Counted from the stretch's first letter, positions 1 through 9,650 are shown. The stretch is DNA of 64,000 nucleotides from Hyphomicrobium denitrificans ATCC 51888 (GCF_000143145.1 NC_014313.1:2232001-2296000), one strand, 5' to 3'. Translations and numbers: made by a program. Notes: generated by a model not told the origin, from the sequence alone.

Positions 1-130
1 GCGACTTGCCGGGATTGACGCCGATACCGATGACCAATCGATCGAGCAGGCCCGCGGCCCGACGGATGACGTCGGTGTGCCCGAGGGTCACGGGGTCGAA
101 GGAGCCGGAATAGAAGCCGATGCGGATCAT
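1..130 (-). CDS. coaD: Phosphopantetheine adenylyltransferase, N-terminal fragment
   Basis: The reading frame starts at position 130 on the minus strand and runs off the left edge, so only about 43 residues are visible. They read [20 protein letters not shown] and onward, with the nucleotidyltransferase motif [10 protein letters not shown] that binds ATP in CoaD. The enzyme joins AMP to 4'-phosphopantetheine in coenzyme A synthesis in the cytoplasm. In many Hyphomicrobiales coaD lies downstream of gyrA. Here the same strand and general order are kept, but a PAP2 gene, ompW and a regulator lie between them. Confidence 0.9.
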   Translation of the reverse strand, partial: MIRIGFYSGSFDPVTLGHTDVIRRAAGLLDRLVIGIGVNPGKS

Positions 131-161
131 GATCGCTTGTAAGGGCGCAACCGATCCGAGA

Positions 162-1241
162 TCAAGCCGTCGCCGCTTCTTTAGAGGAGGTCTTAAGCGT
201 CCGCTTGATCAGGGCCGAGACAATCGGGCGTTTTCGCAACGCGGCCAGGAACCGGCGGCCGTCCCGGGTGCGGGTCCAAGCTTCGAGCGGGGGAATGCGG
301 TCCGTCGCACGATAGTAGCGCTTGGCGAGCGCGAGGCTCACCAGGGCGATGGCTGCCCCGACATACAGGTCGATGAGGTAATGGCCGCCGACCGGGACGG
401 TCGAGACGAACATGACCACGTTCAGCAATATGCCGAGCACGCCGATGATCGGTACACCACGCCAGGCCACAGCGAACAGGATGGCGGACGCCGCGTGATA
501 GCTCGGGAACTCGACGATGCCGCTGAACACCATTTCGCGCCAGCCGTTGCGCAAGCCTTCAATGAACTTCGGCTGCTCCCAAGGCATGACGTTGACCGCG
601 TCGGGGAAGTCGGCGGGCGTGAAATTGAAGTGCCAATACGGCCCCATCGCGGGGAACAGGAAAAATCCGAACATCGTGATGGCGAGCGTGATGGCGGACG
701 CAGTGATCATCACGCGCAAACGCTGGGGATCGGTCGCGGTCAACGCAACGATCAACACGACGGGCTGCCAGAGATTGCTGGCGTAGACGTCGCACAGCAC
801 GCGTGAAAGCAGAGGGTGGTCGCGGAACCAGAACGCAATCGCAACCCAGTCGACGCCCATGCGGCGATCGATTTCGGCCAACGCCGAATCCTGCAGCGGC
901 ATCGCGAAGGCAGCGAGAACGGAGCACAACGGCGGCACGACGAGGAACGTCGCCATCAGAATCGCGGCCATTTCCATGATCAGCGCCGGACGAAGCCAGC
1001 CGGCGCCTGTCAACGCCGCGGCGATCGCGAGCAGAATGACGAACTGGGCAGTGAGCAGATAGGGCGCGTAATGAAAGCCCATCGCGACCGACAGGATCGC
1101 GAGCAGCACCGCGCAGGCCGCCATGATGATCCAGGCGAGGCGCGCCGAACGGTTCCAAAGCTCGGGAATGCCGGCACGCAGGTACACCCACGCGACCTCC
1201 CACATCGGCTTCGGCAAAATCGCGAAAGACGCAATACTCAT
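162..1241 (-). CDS. PAP2-superfamily integral membrane phosphatase
   Basis: This 359-residue protein has about six hydrophobic segments. It carries the two halves of a PAP2 lipid phosphatase/phosphotransferase site: [10 protein letters not shown], which supplies one catalytic histidine, and [11 protein letters not shown] near residue 290, with the second histidine and the aspartate. The motif spacing and the FPSYHA form resemble the Aur1/inositol-phosphoceramide-synthase-like branch more than the small bacterial PgpB type. The substrate is probably a membrane lipid phosphate, but it cannot be read from sequence. It ends about 30 bases before coaD on the same strand, so the two could share a transcript. 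The assigned ATG has no strong ribosome site; Met13 is an alternative start. Confidence 0.8.
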   Translation of the reverse strand: MSIASFAILPKPMWEVAWVYLRAGIPELWNRSARLAWIIMAACAVLLAILSVAMGFHYAPYLLTAQFVILLAIAAALTGAGWLRPALIMEMAAILMATFLVVPPLCSVLAAFAMPLQDSALAEIDRRMGVDWVAIAFWFRDHPLLSRVLCDVYASNLWQPVVLIVALTATDPQRLRVMITASAITLAITMFGFFLFPAMGPYWHFNFTPADFPDAVNVMPWEQPKFIEGLRNGWREMVFSGIVEFPSYHAASAILFAVAWRGVPIIGVLGILLNVVMFVSTVPVGGHYLIDLYVGAAIALVSLALAKRYYRATDRIPPLEAWTRTRDGRRFLAALRKRPIVSALIKRTLKTSSKEAATA

Positions 1242-1389
1242 CGGGACGGCCCCACTACTCGACCGGGGTGTTCTGCCAGAGAAGCCTGAAAGGCGCGTTA
1301 AGGCTGGCGAGGAATTTGCCTATCCGATAAAATTCAATCATTTCATGATCCTAAACGCGTTCTACTCTCCCGATCGTGCAAACAAAAAA

Positions 1390-1413
1390 GAGGCCCGGAT
1401 GTCGCCGGGCCTC
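1390..1413 (-). terminator. Intrinsic terminator of the ompW locus
   Basis: A GAGGCCCGG / CCGGGCCTC hairpin with a six-base loop is flanked on its left by AAAAAA. On the minus strand this is a GC-rich stem followed by a T-run. It lies about 30 bases beyond the stop codon of the ompW frame. Confidence 0.8.
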
Positions 1414-1442
1414 TCGCAAAAGACTCGCGTGTCGCGCGCGTT

Positions 1443-2122
1443 CTATTTCAGTGGCGCATACTCGGAACGCGATCCGAAAATGTCAGAGAGATTGAAACGA
1501 TAGCCGAGGCCGACGGAGACGATGAGCGGGTCGACCGTCACGTTCGCCTTGACGTCCGTGCCCTTCCAGGAAACGTCGGTATCGAGCCAGACCTTTTTGA
1601 TGTCGGCGTTGAAGTACCAGCCCTGGCCGAGTTCCACGTCGACGCCCGCCTGCAGCGCGAAGCCCCATGAGTCATCGAGCTTGATTTTGGCGCCGCCGAG
1701 ATCGCTTTTGCCGCCGTCGAAATAGTGGATGTATTGCACGCCCGCGCCGACGTACGGCTTGAAGCCGCCGACCGGATCGAAATGATATTGCAGCGTTACG
1801 ATCGGGGGAAGGTCCAGAAGCTTCCGAGATCCGTGCCGTGCAGCGATCCCTTACCTTCCGCTTCGAAACGCGCGAAGCAGCAGAACAACTCCGCCGCGAT
1901 GTTCTTGGTGAAGAAGTGCGTCACCGTCAGAGTCGGAAGAACTTCCGTGCTGACGTCGGCACTGGCGTTCGGATCGATATTGACCTTCGCGCTCGAGTCC
2001 GGAACGACGACGGTGCCTTGTACGCGCACCAGCGTGTCTCCGCTATAATTGCCAGCGTTTGCTGGCGCAGCGATCATCGATAACCCAAGCGCAAGAAGCA
2101 CGCCGATTGCTTCTTTCTGCAT
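1443..2122 (-). pseudogene. ompW: OmpW-family outer membrane protein, frameshifted
   Basis: Two minus-strand frames together encode one OmpW-type eight-stranded beta-barrel. The first runs from the ATG at 2122 with a signal peptide (MQKEAIGVLLALGLSMIAAP, cleavage after ANA) to FFTKNIAAELFCC and HGTDLGSFWTFP, then meets a stop. The second frame continues with PPIVTLQYHFDPVGGFKPYV, GVQYIHYFDGG and a C-terminal GLGYRFNL. The switch falls in a run of five G on the plus strand (1804-1808); a sixth base would restore the whole protein. OmpW proteins form small hydrophobic channels in the outer membrane, and in enterobacteria they are controlled by oxygen through FNR. Either the gene is inactive or this is a homopolymer sequencing error. 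Confidence 0.82.
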
Positions 2123-2300
2123 TTTCCTAACCCCCATTTGCTTCTCAGTCCCCACCGCGAATCGCGAGCAACTCGCCGGTCTGAGAAACGTTATCGATGC
2201 AGCGCAGCAACGTGCCTACGATGCTGCCGCGCCGACTTCTGACGGAGATCAGACGATGGACGCGATAATTTCGCGTGTGACGCTCACGCCACGAATTTTG

Positions 2301-2314
2301 TTGATTTCAATCAA
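2301..2314. promoter_or_regulatory. Perfect FNR/FixK-type operator
   Basis: The sequence TTGATTTCAATCAA is a perfect match to the symmetrical TTGAT-N4-ATCAA consensus bound by FNR, Anr and FixK regulators. It lies 66 bases before the ATG of the Crp/Fnr-family gene at 2381 and about 180 bases upstream of ompW, which is divergently transcribed. Autoregulation of the regulator, control of ompW, or both are possible. Confidence 0.8.
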
Positions 2315-2380
2315 AATCATGCGGAGGCGACCGGTCGATAAGAAACGTCTAACGAGGTCGATCGCTGCGAGCCCTACACT

Positions 2381-3112
2381 ATGTCGTCTTATGAAACCGC
2401 AGCGAAAATCATCGACCGCATGCTGTCAGGCGACCGTGCGAACATCCTCGCGCCTCTCCAAAAGCGTGCGCAGCTCGTGCGGCTCGGCAATCGTTATGCC
2501 GTCAGCGCGCTCGGATCGGGCTTCGTCTATATCGTCGCCCGTGGCGTCGTCTGCATCGAGACCACGGCGCAAACCGACATCCACGCCGTTACGTCGCTTC
2601 TTTATGAGGGCGACGTTCTGATCCCCGAGCTGCAGGCGCCGCTGCCCGAGCTGACGCTGACGACGCAGCGGCCTTCGGAATTCTGGAAGCTGACCATGAC
2701 GGCGCTTGCAGAAGAAGCGGAGCAGCACCCGCAGCTTCGCAAAGCGCTCTTCCTACTTCCGCAGGTTCAGAACGCACGCGCCCAGCTGCACATCGCAGCG
2801 ATGTCGGGATTGAATTCGGAGGAGCGGATCGCGGCGGTTCTCGTCGAGATCGGGGCGCATATCGGCATGCAGGCGGGCGGCGCGATCTCGTTCGATCTCC
2901 CGCTGACGCGCTACAACATCGCCGATTATCTCGCGCTCAATCCCGATACCGTATCACGCATTCTGTCGTCGCTCGTCAGCGACGGGATCATCGAGCGCCG
3001 CGGCCGGTTTCAAGTCTCGATCCGCAACTGGCGGGCACTCGTTGCGAAGTGCCCGCTCAGCGAAGCGATCATCCGGCTGCACGGCGCAGGCAAGCCCCTG
3101 CTTATGGGCTGA
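2381..3112 (+). CDS. Crp/Fnr-family transcription regulator
   Basis: This 243-residue protein has an N-terminal effector-like domain (about residues 20-120), a dimer helix and a C-terminal winged helix (about 172-215). The recognition helix reads [13 protein letters not shown], with Asp189, Ser192 and Arg193 at the positions of the E-SR triad that reads TTGAT half sites in FNR. There is no N-terminal cysteine cluster (only Cys58 and Cys224 are present), so it should not sense oxygen through an iron-sulfur cluster. It resembles FixK or DNR types, which answer to another sensor or to NO. A perfect FNR-type box lies just upstream, and the frameshifted ompW is divergent. Its 3' end overlaps gyrA by 11 bases in convergent orientation. 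Confidence 0.85.
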   Translation: MSSYETAAKIIDRMLSGDRANILAPLQKRAQLVRLGNRYAVSALGSGFVYIVARGVVCIETTAQTDIHAVTSLLYEGDVLIPELQAPLPELTLTTQRPSEFWKLTMTALAEEAEQHPQLRKALFLLPQVQNARAQLHIAAMSGLNSEERIAAVLVEIGAHIGMQAGGAISFDLPLTRYNIADYLALNPDTVSRILSSLVSDGIIERRGRFQVSIRNWRALVAKCPLSEAIIRLHGAGKPLLMG

Positions 3113-5849
3113 CGCCTTCGCTGCCCTCGTCCGTCTCATCCTCGGTGATACGCTCGACGGAGACGACCTTCTCCTCGGCTTCCGTCTTGAAGATGCGCAC
3201 GCCCTGGGTGTTGCGGCCCGCGATCCGGACGCCGTCCACGGGACAACGGATCAGCTGGCCGCCGTCGGTGACGAGCATGATCTGATCCTTCTCGTCGATC
3301 GGGAAGGACGCGAGCAAACGGCCGTTGCGATCGTTGACGACCATCGCGACGATGCCCTTGCCGCCGCGACCCGACGTGCGGAACTCGAACGACGACGATC
3401 GTTTGCCGAAGCCCTTGCTCGAAACGGTCAGCACGAATTGCTCGCCCGCCTGCATCACGGCGAAGCGTTCGGGACTGAGCGTCACGGCCTCGGCGCTGAC
3501 TTCCTCGGCGTCGGCCTCCGCGACGGGTTCGGCGTCTTCGGTTTCTTCCGAGCGACGCAGAGCGCTCGCCTGCTTCAGGTAGGCGGCGCGTTCCTCTGCT
3601 GACGCCTCGAAGTGATCGAGGATGGCCATCGAGATGACTTCGTCGCCGTCGCCGAGCCTGATGCCGCGAACGCCGGTCGAGTCGCGCCCCTTGAACAGGC
3701 GGATTTCATCGCTGATGAGGAAGCGGACGCACTGGCCGTTACCGCTGGTCAAAAGCACGTCCTGATCGGGCTTGGCGATCGCGACCTGCACAATGCTGTC
3801 GCCTTCATCGAGCTTCATCGCGATCTTGCCGTTGCGATTGATGCTCTCGAAGTCGGCGAGCGCGTTGCGCCGGACGTTGCCGGAACGTGTCGCGAAGATC
3901 AGCTCAAGCTCGCTCCACGTCGAGGAATCCTCCGGCAGCGGCAGGATCGACGTGATGACCTCGTCCTGCGCGAGCGGCAGCAGGTTGACGAGCGCCTTGC
4001 CGGGCGATTGCGGCGAAGCCGGCGGCAAGCGCCAGACTTTCATGCGATAGCACATGCCGCGCGACGAGAAGAACAGCACCGGCGTATGTGTCGACGTCAC
4101 GAACAGCTGCGTGACGAAATCCTCGTCGCGCGTCGACATGCCGGAGCGGCCCTTGCCGCCACGACGCTGCGCGCGATACGTCGCGAGCGGCACGCGCTTG
4201 ATGTAGCCCTTATGGCTGACGGTGACGACGCAATCCTCGCGCTGGATAAGATCCTCGTCTTCGACCTCGCCTTCGATGTCGACGATTTCGGTTTTGCGCG
4301 GCGTCGCGAACTCATCCTTGATCGTCTGCAGCTCGCCCTTGACGATATCGACGACACGCGCGCGCGACGCAAGGATTGCAAGATATTCGCGGATTTCATT
4401 GGCGATCTTGTTCAACTCGTCAGCGATCTCGTCGCGGCCGAGAGCCGTGAGGCGGGCAAGTCGCAGTTCGAGGATAGCCTTCGCCTGCTCTTCCGAAAGC
4501 CGGTACGTGCCGGTCGCCGACACCTTGTGGCGCGGATCGGCGATCAGCTCGATCAGCGGCACCATATCTTTCGCCGGCCAGTCGCGCGCCATCAGCTGCT
4601 CTTTGGCTTCGGCGGGCGACGCGGAAAAGCGGATGAGCTTGATCACCTCGTCGATGTTGGCGACGGCGATCGCCAAGCCGACCAACACGTGAGCGCGATC
4701 GCGCGCCTTGTTCAGCAGGTGCTTGATGCGGCGCGTAACGACGTCCTGGCGGAAGCTCGTGAACGCCGAGATGAAATCCTTCAGCGTCAGGCTTTCCGGA
4801 CGGCCGCCGTTGATCGCCAGCATGTTGGCGCCGAACGTCGTCTGCAGGTCGGAATACTTGTAGAGGTTATTCAGAACGACATCGGCGACCGCATCACGCT
4901 TCAGCTCGATGACGATGCGAATGCCTTCGCGGTTCGATTCATCCCAAAGATCGGAGATGCCTTCGATCTTCTTGTCGCGCACGAGATCGGCGATTTTTTC
5001 GATCAGCGTGCGCTTGTTCACCTGATAGGGAATTTCGGAGACGACGAGGGCTTCGCGATCCTTGCGGATATGCTCGACGGTCACGCGGGCACGCATGATG
5101 ATCGAGCCGCGGCCCTTGTGATAGGCTGAGAGAATGCCGCCGCGGCCGAGAATGAGACCGGCCGTCGGGAAATCCGGGCCCTGAATGATCTGCGAAAGCT
5201 CGTCGATACCGATCTCGGGATTGTCGAGGTCGGCGATGCAGGCGTCGATGACCTCGCCGAGGTTGTGCGGCGGAATGTTCGTCGCCATGCCGACCGCGAT
5301 GCCGCCCGCACCGTTGACGAGCAGGTTCGGAAATTTGGCGGGCAGAACGGACGGCTCCTGAATGGTGCCGTCGTAGTTGTCGCGATAATCGACCGTATCG
5401 TTGTCGAGATCGTCGAGCAGGAAGCTCGCGACTTTGGCGAGACGCGATTCCGTGTAGCGCTCAGCCGCCGGCGGGTCACCGTCGATCGAACCGAAGTTGC
5501 CCTGCCCATCGACGAGCGGCACGCGCATCGAGAAATCCTGCGCGAGACGCACGAGCGCGTCGTAGATCGCGAGGTTGCCGTGCGGGTGATATTTGCCCAT
5601 CACCTCGCCGACGATGCGCGCCGACTTGACGTACTTCTTATTCCAATCGAGCCCGAGTTCGTTCATCGCGAACAGGATGCGGCGGTGCACGGGCTTCAGA
5701 CCGTCGCGGACATCGGGCAACGCGCGCGAGATGATGACGCTCATCGCGTAGTCGAGGTACGACTTCTTCATCTCGTCTGAAATGGAGACGGGGCGGATGT
5801 CGCTCGGCTCGCGGCCAGCCGGTCTTTCGTCGTCGCTATTGTCGGTCAA
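3102..5849 (-). CDS. gyrA: DNA gyrase subunit A
   Basis: This 915-residue subunit cuts and rejoins DNA for negative supercoiling, acting as a GyrA2B2 complex in the cytoplasm. The catalytic tyrosine is Tyr132 in [10 protein letters not shown], and the GyrA box QRRGGKG needed for DNA wrapping is present, followed by the six-bladed C-terminal domain with an acidic insert typical of alphaproteobacteria. The start is TTG at 5849, chosen because the N-terminal stretch [22 protein letters not shown] matches the family from its beginning. In the quinolone-determining region the motif is [10 protein letters not shown], with Asn92 and Leu93 where E. coli has Asp82 and Ser83. Asp97, matching E. coli Asp87, is kept. 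Confidence 0.98.
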   Translation of the reverse strand: MTDNSDDERPAGREPSDIRPVSISDEMKKSYLDYAMSVIISRALPDVRDGLKPVHRRILFAMNELGLDWNKKYVKSARIVGEVMGKYHPHGNLAIYDALVRLAQDFSMRVPLVDGQGNFGSIDGDPPAAERYTESRLAKVASFLLDDLDNDTVDYRDNYDGTIQEPSVLPAKFPNLLVNGAGGIAVGMATNIPPHNLGEVIDACIADLDNPEIGIDELSQIIQGPDFPTAGLILGRGGILSAYHKGRGSIIMRARVTVEHIRKDREALVVSEIPYQVNKRTLIEKIADLVRDKKIEGISDLWDESNREGIRIVIELKRDAVADVVLNNLYKYSDLQTTFGANMLAINGGRPESLTLKDFISAFTSFRQDVVTRRIKHLLNKARDRAHVLVGLAIAVANIDEVIKLIRFSASPAEAKEQLMARDWPAKDMVPLIELIADPRHKVSATGTYRLSEEQAKAILELRLARLTALGRDEIADELNKIANEIREYLAILASRARVVDIVKGELQTIKDEFATPRKTEIVDIEGEVEDEDLIQREDCVVTVSHKGYIKRVPLATYRAQRRGGKGRSGMSTRDEDFVTQLFVTSTHTPVLFFSSRGMCYRMKVWRLPPASPQSPGKALVNLLPLAQDEVITSILPLPEDSSTWSELELIFATRSGNVRRNALADFESINRNGKIAMKLDEGDSIVQVAIAKPDQDVLLTSGNGQCVRFLISDEIRLFKGRDSTGVRGIRLGDGDEVISMAILDHFEASAEERAAYLKQASALRRSEETEDAEPVAEADAEEVSAEAVTLSPERFAVMQAGEQFVLTVSSKGFGKRSSSFEFRTSGRGGKGIVAMVVNDRNGRLLASFPIDEKDQIMLVTDGGQLIRCPVDGVRIAGRNTQGVRIFKTEAEEKVVSVERITEDETDEGSEGVSP

Positions 5850-6172
5850 AGTCTCAACTTTCTTGGAGGCAGATCGCGGCTGCAGCGCGGACGTTCGGCT
5901 GGCGCGGGATGGTGCTGAATACCATATCGGAAAGCGCGCCGGAAAGCTATCAGCGCGGCGACGTGACGCGAAATCCCGCTGGAAAAATTCGTACGTATAT
6001 TCAATATGTTACTAGTCCCGCCTTGCACGCGGCGCGGCGTTTCCGTGACTTCATCCGGACACAGTCCGAGACTATTTGCTCAATCGTGCAGATTCGGGAT
6101 TTTCGTGGGTCCTGATTGAACCGGCGGCGCGGCGCCGGGGAGCCCCGCGCGTGACTTAAAAAGGAACTCTCA
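5850..6172. other. Intergenic region between gyrA and the PRC-barrel gene
   Basis: This 323-base stretch separates divergent genes and must hold both promoters. An A+T-richer segment near 5985-6015 is the likely gyrA promoter area. No hairpin with a T-run, no known riboswitch motif and no convincing small ORF were seen. Confidence 0.5.
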
Positions 6173-6775
6173 ATGAGCCCAAAACTCTTCGCTCTCGCCT
6201 TCCTCACGCTCTCCGCCGGAACGCTCCCGGCGCTTGCCGACGACGTCTTCCTCACCGAGCAAAAGTCGACGGAATATCTCGCGAAGGACCGTCTCATCGG
6301 CGTCAACGTCCATAACGGCGATGGCAAGGTGATCGGCGACATCGAAGATCTCATCGTCGACGGCGACAACAAAATCATCGGCGCGATCGTCGGTGTCGGT
6401 GGTCTCCTCGGCGTCGGCGAGAAAAAGGTTGCGGTCAGCCTGCCGTCGCTCAACATCGAAGCGGCGGAGAAAGGCATCGTCATCTCGCTGCCGACAGCGA
6501 CGAAGGAAGCACTGACCGCCGCTCCGGCGTATAAGCGCGCCAATCCGCCGAAGGGCTGGCTGCAGCGCGCCGCCGAAAAGGGCGAAGAAATTCGCGACAA
6601 GTCCGGCCCCGCTTACGAGAAAGCAAAAGAGACCGCGAAGGAAGCCTACGAGTCGGCGAAGGAAAAGGCCGGCCCAGCACTCGAGAAGGCTAAGCAAGAG
6701 GCTCAGGACGCGCTCGCCAAGGCGAAGGAGGCCGCGCAGCCAGCTCAAACTCCGCCCGAAGCTCCGAAGAACTGA
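6173..6775 (+). CDS. Secreted PRC-barrel domain protein with helical Lys/Ala/Glu-rich tail
   Basis: The 200-residue product begins with a signal peptide ending near LPALADDV. A PRC-barrel domain follows (about residues 34-95; LIGVNVHNGDGKVIGDIEDL, then an IVGVGGLLGVGEKKVAV strand pair). The last 80 residues are a run of KAKE/EKAK-type heptads ending in PAQTPPEAPKN, predicted to be a long charged helix or LEA-like segment. PRC-barrel proteins of this type are common in Hyphomicrobiales envelopes; their role is unclear, and stress or surface association is only an inference. The gene stands alone and is closed by a strong terminator. Confidence 0.8.
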   Translation: MSPKLFALAFLTLSAGTLPALADDVFLTEQKSTEYLAKDRLIGVNVHNGDGKVIGDIEDLIVDGDNKIIGAIVGVGGLLGVGEKKVAVSLPSLNIEAAEKGIVISLPTATKEALTAAPAYKRANPPKGWLQRAAEKGEEIRDKSGPAYEKAKETAKEAYESAKEKAGPALEKAKQEAQDALAKAKEAAQPAQTPPEAPKN

Positions 6776-6814
6776 CGCGCATACGCGCGAATTATCGTTG
6801 TGGTCTGCATGTTT

Positions 6815-6845
6815 ACCCCGGTGCGGAACGGCACCGGGGTTTTTT
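6815..6845 (+). terminator. Intrinsic terminator after the PRC-barrel gene
   Basis: ACCCCGGTGC pairs with GCACCGGGGT around a six-base loop and is followed directly by a T-run on the plus strand. It is 40 bases beyond the PRC-barrel stop codon. Confidence 0.92.
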
Positions 6846-6911
6846 GCGTTTTTCTTCCATCCAGCATTACCGCAACCGTGCGGCGGATGCAGTCGATGAA
6901 GGAAACGCCAA

Positions 6912-7283
6912 ATGCATATGGTTTTGATTGCGGCCGCGCTGGTTCTTTCAGCGGTGTTCTCGCAAGCTGCGTTCGCCGCCGACCAAACTTCCGGAGAACA
7001 GCTGTTCAATAACAATTGCCGTACCTGTCACTCGTGGAAGGAAGGCGATAACCGGCTCGGACCAAACCTGCACAAGATCGTCGGGCGAAAATCCGGCGCG
7101 GTCGAAGGCTACGCCTATTCGCAATCGATGAAGCAGGCGAACCTCACCTGGGACGAGGCAACGCTCGACAAGTTCATCGCGAGCCCCGACTCCGTCGTGC
7201 AGAGCAACAACATGAAGCCCTTCAACGGCATCACCGACGCCGCGACACGCAAGCATATCGTCGAGTTTTTGAAGTCGAAGTGA
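6912..7283 (+). CDS. Class I c-type cytochrome (c2/c-552-like)
   Basis: This 123-residue precursor has a signal peptide (cleavage near AFA-ADQ, residues 22-23), a single heme motif CRTCH at 36-40, the GPNLHKIVGR loop typical of cytochrome c2/mitochondrial-type c, and Met101 in NNMKPFNG as the probable sixth heme ligand. It would carry electrons in the periplasm, for example from a bc1 complex or a dehydrogenase to an oxidase or reductase. AAGGAAA lies eight bases before the ATG. It stands alone between two terminated or unlinked units, so its partner cannot be deduced here. Confidence 0.92.
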   Translation: MHMVLIAAALVLSAVFSQAAFAADQTSGEQLFNNNCRTCHSWKEGDNRLGPNLHKIVGRKSGAVEGYAYSQSMKQANLTWDEATLDKFIASPDSVVQSNNMKPFNGITDAATRKHIVEFLKSK

Positions 7284-7368
7284 TTAGCCTGCGCAGGCGC
7301 TTGGCGGTCTCCGAAGGCGTTCGTGTCCGTCATGTCTTGAGTGCTCGCGACCGCCTCTCGTCGCGTGG

Positions 7369-7388
7369 ATGGCCGCCTCCGCGGCCAT
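7369..7388. repeat. Short perfect palindrome in the cytochrome/CDF intergenic region
   Basis: ATGGCCGC and GCGGCCAT flank a four-base CTCC spacer. Sequences of this look occur as dispersed intergenic palindromes in alphaproteobacteria. Only this copy was noticed in the window, and no T-run follows. Confidence 0.45.
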
Positions 7389-7581
7389 GACGTGACGAGG
7401 GCAGGACTTCGGCAAAGCCGGCGGCCGGGTCCAGGTGCGCCGCCATTTGTGTCGCCGTTTTTGATAGTGCGCCACGACGGCATCGGTCGACACCGGGGCG
7501 TTAAGTCAGCCAAGCTTTGGCAGTAGACGCCTCCCGGCCGTTTCGGCTACGCATGGCCGCCCAAAAGTACGGAGGGTGAGC

Positions 7582-8535
7582 GTGGCGTCGGGCGGGTCGA
7601 GATCAGTCGTTCTGATTGCACTGGGGTGCAACTTCGGGATCGCGGTCGCGAAGTTCGTCGCGGCGGCCTGGACGTTGTCGTCCGCGATGCTTTCGGAAGC
7701 CATTCACTCGCTCGTCGATACGGCCAATCAGGGATTGCTCCTGTTCGGCATTGCGCGCGCCAAGCTCCCGGCGGACGAGCAGCACCCGTTCGGCTACGGC
7801 AAGGAAATCTACTTCTGGAGCTTCATCGTCGCGATGGTTCTGTTCTCGCTCGGCGCGGGCGTGGCCATCTACGAAGGCGTGCTGAAAATCCTCGATCCGC
7901 ACCCGCTGCAGAACGTGGAAGTCCTTTACGCCGTCCTCGCCGTGGCGATGATCCTCGAGGGTTTTTCGCTCTTCAAGGCGGTGCGCGAATTCAATGCGCG
8001 GCCGGAAGCGAGGAACGGATTCGTCGAAGCCCTGCGCCGATCGAAGGACCCAAGTCTGTTCGCCATCGTGCTTGAAGACATGGCGGCGATGCTCGGCCTG
8101 ACGATCGCTCTCCTCGGCACGCTCGTCGCACATCTCGGCGGTTTCGACAAAGCCGATGGCGTCGCGTCGATCCTGATCGGTCTGCTGCTTGCGGGCGTCG
8201 CGGCGTTCATGTCGATCGAGATCAAATCGCTGATCGTCGGCGAGGCGGCGTCACGCGTGGTGCAAGCTGGCATTCGCGAGATCGTGACCGGCGAGATCGG
8301 CACCGGAAAGCCCATTCGCAAGATCAACGATCTTCGCACGATGCATCTCGGCCCGAACGACGTGCTGGTCACGGCAAGCGTCGATTTTCAGGACGGCATC
8401 AGCGCGCGAACGGTGGAAGACGCGACGGGGCGTTTGCAGGCTGCGATCAAATCGCGATTTCCGGAAGTGCGCCACCTGTTCATCGAGGGGCAGTCGGAGG
8501 AGACCTTCAAGCCCACATCGGTGACGCTGCATTAG
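7582..8535 (+). CDS. Cation diffusion facilitator (CDF) family efflux protein
   Basis: This is a proton-driven divalent metal exporter of the inner membrane, about 317 residues. GTG at 7582 is chosen because a GGAGGG ribosome site lies five bases before it; GTG at 7576 would overlap that site. There are six predicted membrane segments. The first metal site is SEAIHSLVDTANQ (His and Asp four apart in TM2). In TM5 the usual DxxxD/HxxxD is replaced by VLEDMAAMLG. HPFGYGKE follows TM2, as in the ZnT9-like/Fe-Zn CDF branch. The C-terminal domain (from about 215) has the ferredoxin-like fold. The transported metal cannot be assigned. Confidence 0.88.
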   Translation: MASGGSRSVVLIALGCNFGIAVAKFVAAAWTLSSAMLSEAIHSLVDTANQGLLLFGIARAKLPADEQHPFGYGKEIYFWSFIVAMVLFSLGAGVAIYEGVLKILDPHPLQNVEVLYAVLAVAMILEGFSLFKAVREFNARPEARNGFVEALRRSKDPSLFAIVLEDMAAMLGLTIALLGTLVAHLGGFDKADGVASILIGLLLAGVAAFMSIEIKSLIVGEAASRVVQAGIREIVTGEIGTGKPIRKINDLRTMHLGPNDVLVTASVDFQDGISARTVEDATGRLQAAIKSRFPEVRHLFIEGQSEETFKPTSVTLH

Positions 8536-8543
8536 CACGTCTT

Positions 8544-8688
8544 CGTCATTCTCGGCCGAGCGCGGCGAAGCTGCGTCGAAGGCCGGGAATCCCGCACAAG
8601 ACTCGTCGAAGACGGTCTATTGGGCCTTCGGCACTTATTGCACTGGATCCCCGAACGAGCTCGCAAGCTCGCGCGCTCGAGGATGACG
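8544..8688. repeat. Terminal-inverted-repeat intergenic element, copy 1
   Basis: The element starts with CGTCATTCTCGGCCGAGC and ends with CGAGGATGACG, so its ends are inverted. Internal landmarks (AAGACTCGTCGAAGACG, then GGATCCCCGAAC) recur at 16697-16830. It has no coding capacity. It looks like a small non-autonomous mobile or REP-like element just downstream of the CDF gene. Confidence 0.75.
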
Positions 8689-8711
8689 ATGGGACACGCG
8701 CTTGGCGAATT

Positions 8712-8752
8712 GCGCTTGGCGGCCGGCTCGCGGAACGCGAGTCGCCAAGCGC
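8712..8752 (-). repeat. Covarying-arm hairpin, copy 1
   Basis: Minus orientation. Outer arms are GCGCTTGGC / GCCAAGCGC and the inner stem is CTCGCG / CGCGAG around GAA. The constant internal loop is GGCCGG opposite TC. A spare copy of the left arm lies directly to the left, at 8698-8708. It ends three bases before the ssb stop codon. Confidence 0.85.
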
Positions 8753-8755
8753 AAA

Positions 8756-9277
8756 CTAAAATGGGATTTCGTCGTCGAGGGCTTTGTCGAAGCCGCCTTT
8801 GGAGCCACCACCGCCGCCGCCGGATTTCGATGACACCCGGCGCGGCTCGCTTGAGCCAAAGCCGCCATCGTTCCCGTAATCGGGTCCGCTTTCCTGCATG
8901 CCGACCGACGCGCCACGGCCGCCGGACGCTCCATCGAGCATCGTCAACGTACCGCTGAAGCCTTGCAGCACGACCTCGGTTGAATACTTCTCAGCGCCGG
9001 ACTGGTCGGTCCACTTGCGCGTCTGAAGCGCGCCTTCGATGTAGAGCTTCGCGCCCTTCTTCACATATTGCTCGACGACCTTGCACAGCGGCTCGCTGAA
9101 AATGACGACACGATGCCACTCGGTCCGCTCCTTGCGCTCGCCGGTCTGCTTATCGCGCCAGGTCTCGCTGGTCGCCAGACTGAGATTGGCGATCGGCCGC
9201 CCGTCCTGCGTGCGGCGAATTTCGGGGTCCTTGCCGACGTTGCCGACGAGAATGACCTTATTGACCGAACCTGCCAT
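8756..9277 (-). CDS. ssb: Single-stranded DNA-binding protein
   Basis: The 173-residue protein has an N-terminal OB fold (about 1-112; [20 protein letters not shown], then TEWHRVVIF and [13 protein letters not shown]), a Gly/Ser-rich linker, and the acidic tip DDEIPF that recruits repair and replication partners. It coats single-stranded DNA as a tetramer during replication, recombination and repair. In most relatives ssb is divergent from uvrA; here the two keep that orientation but are 4.2 kb apart. A perfect SOS box lies about 200 bases upstream. Confidence 0.98.
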   Translation of the reverse strand: MAGSVNKVILVGNVGKDPEIRRTQDGRPIANLSLATSETWRDKQTGERKERTEWHRVVIFSEPLCKVVEQYVKKGAKLYIEGALQTRKWTDQSGAEKYSTEVVLQGFSGTLTMLDGASGGRGASVGMQESGPDYGNDGGFGSSEPRRVSSKSGGGGGGSKGGFDKALDDEIPF

Positions 9278-9290
9278 TCGCAGTCTCCTT

Positions 9291-9305
9291 GAAACATGTT
9301 TGAAC
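9291..9305 (-). promoter_or_regulatory. Degenerate second SOS-like site near ssb
   Basis: Read on the minus strand the sequence is GTTC-AAACATG-TTTC, one mismatch from GTTC-N7-GTTC. It lies 14 bases before the ssb ATG, where a bound repressor would block initiation. One mismatch in a short motif could be chance. Confidence 0.35.
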
Positions 9306-9479
9306 TTCAGACGCGGATTGCGTCATCGGCCGGTTCATCTCGGACTGATCTGAAATGAACGCGGCGGCATCTTAGTTGTATCGGCGGCAGCACCGCAGAA
9401 TCTCCAACCGACATTAGAGGCTAGGGCGTCGGGCTTCCTCAGATCATTTGCCGTTGTCCACGCTTTCCATGCCGATCAT

Positions 9480-9494
9480 GTTCTCTTTATGTTC
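9480..9494 (+). promoter_or_regulatory. LexA (SOS) box, alphaproteobacterial type
   Basis: GTTC-TCTTTAT-GTTC matches the direct-repeat GTTC-N7-GTTC operator recognised by LexA in alphaproteobacteria. It lies in the intergenic region upstream of ssb (minus) and of the cysteine-cluster gene at 9651 (plus). In relatives a box in this position serves the divergent ssb/uvrA pair. Confidence 0.75.
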
Positions 9495-9650
9495 TAATAT
9501 AGAGAGGCAGCTGCAACAGCGCAAGGGAAAATCCGAACCGAGTGGCGGCGGTCGCCCTGGTGGCGCTTGACTGGCGGATGCCATGGTCTAAGGCGATGGT
9601 TTGTTTTTCACGCGCGGCCGCCGCGCACGACCGGAGCACCAAAGCCGCAG

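Noticed and set aside
3612-5129. 505-residue plus-strand frame opposite gyrA
   Set aside because: It is a shadow of gyrA in high-G+C sequence, with Arg/Asp/Ala-rich low-information translation.
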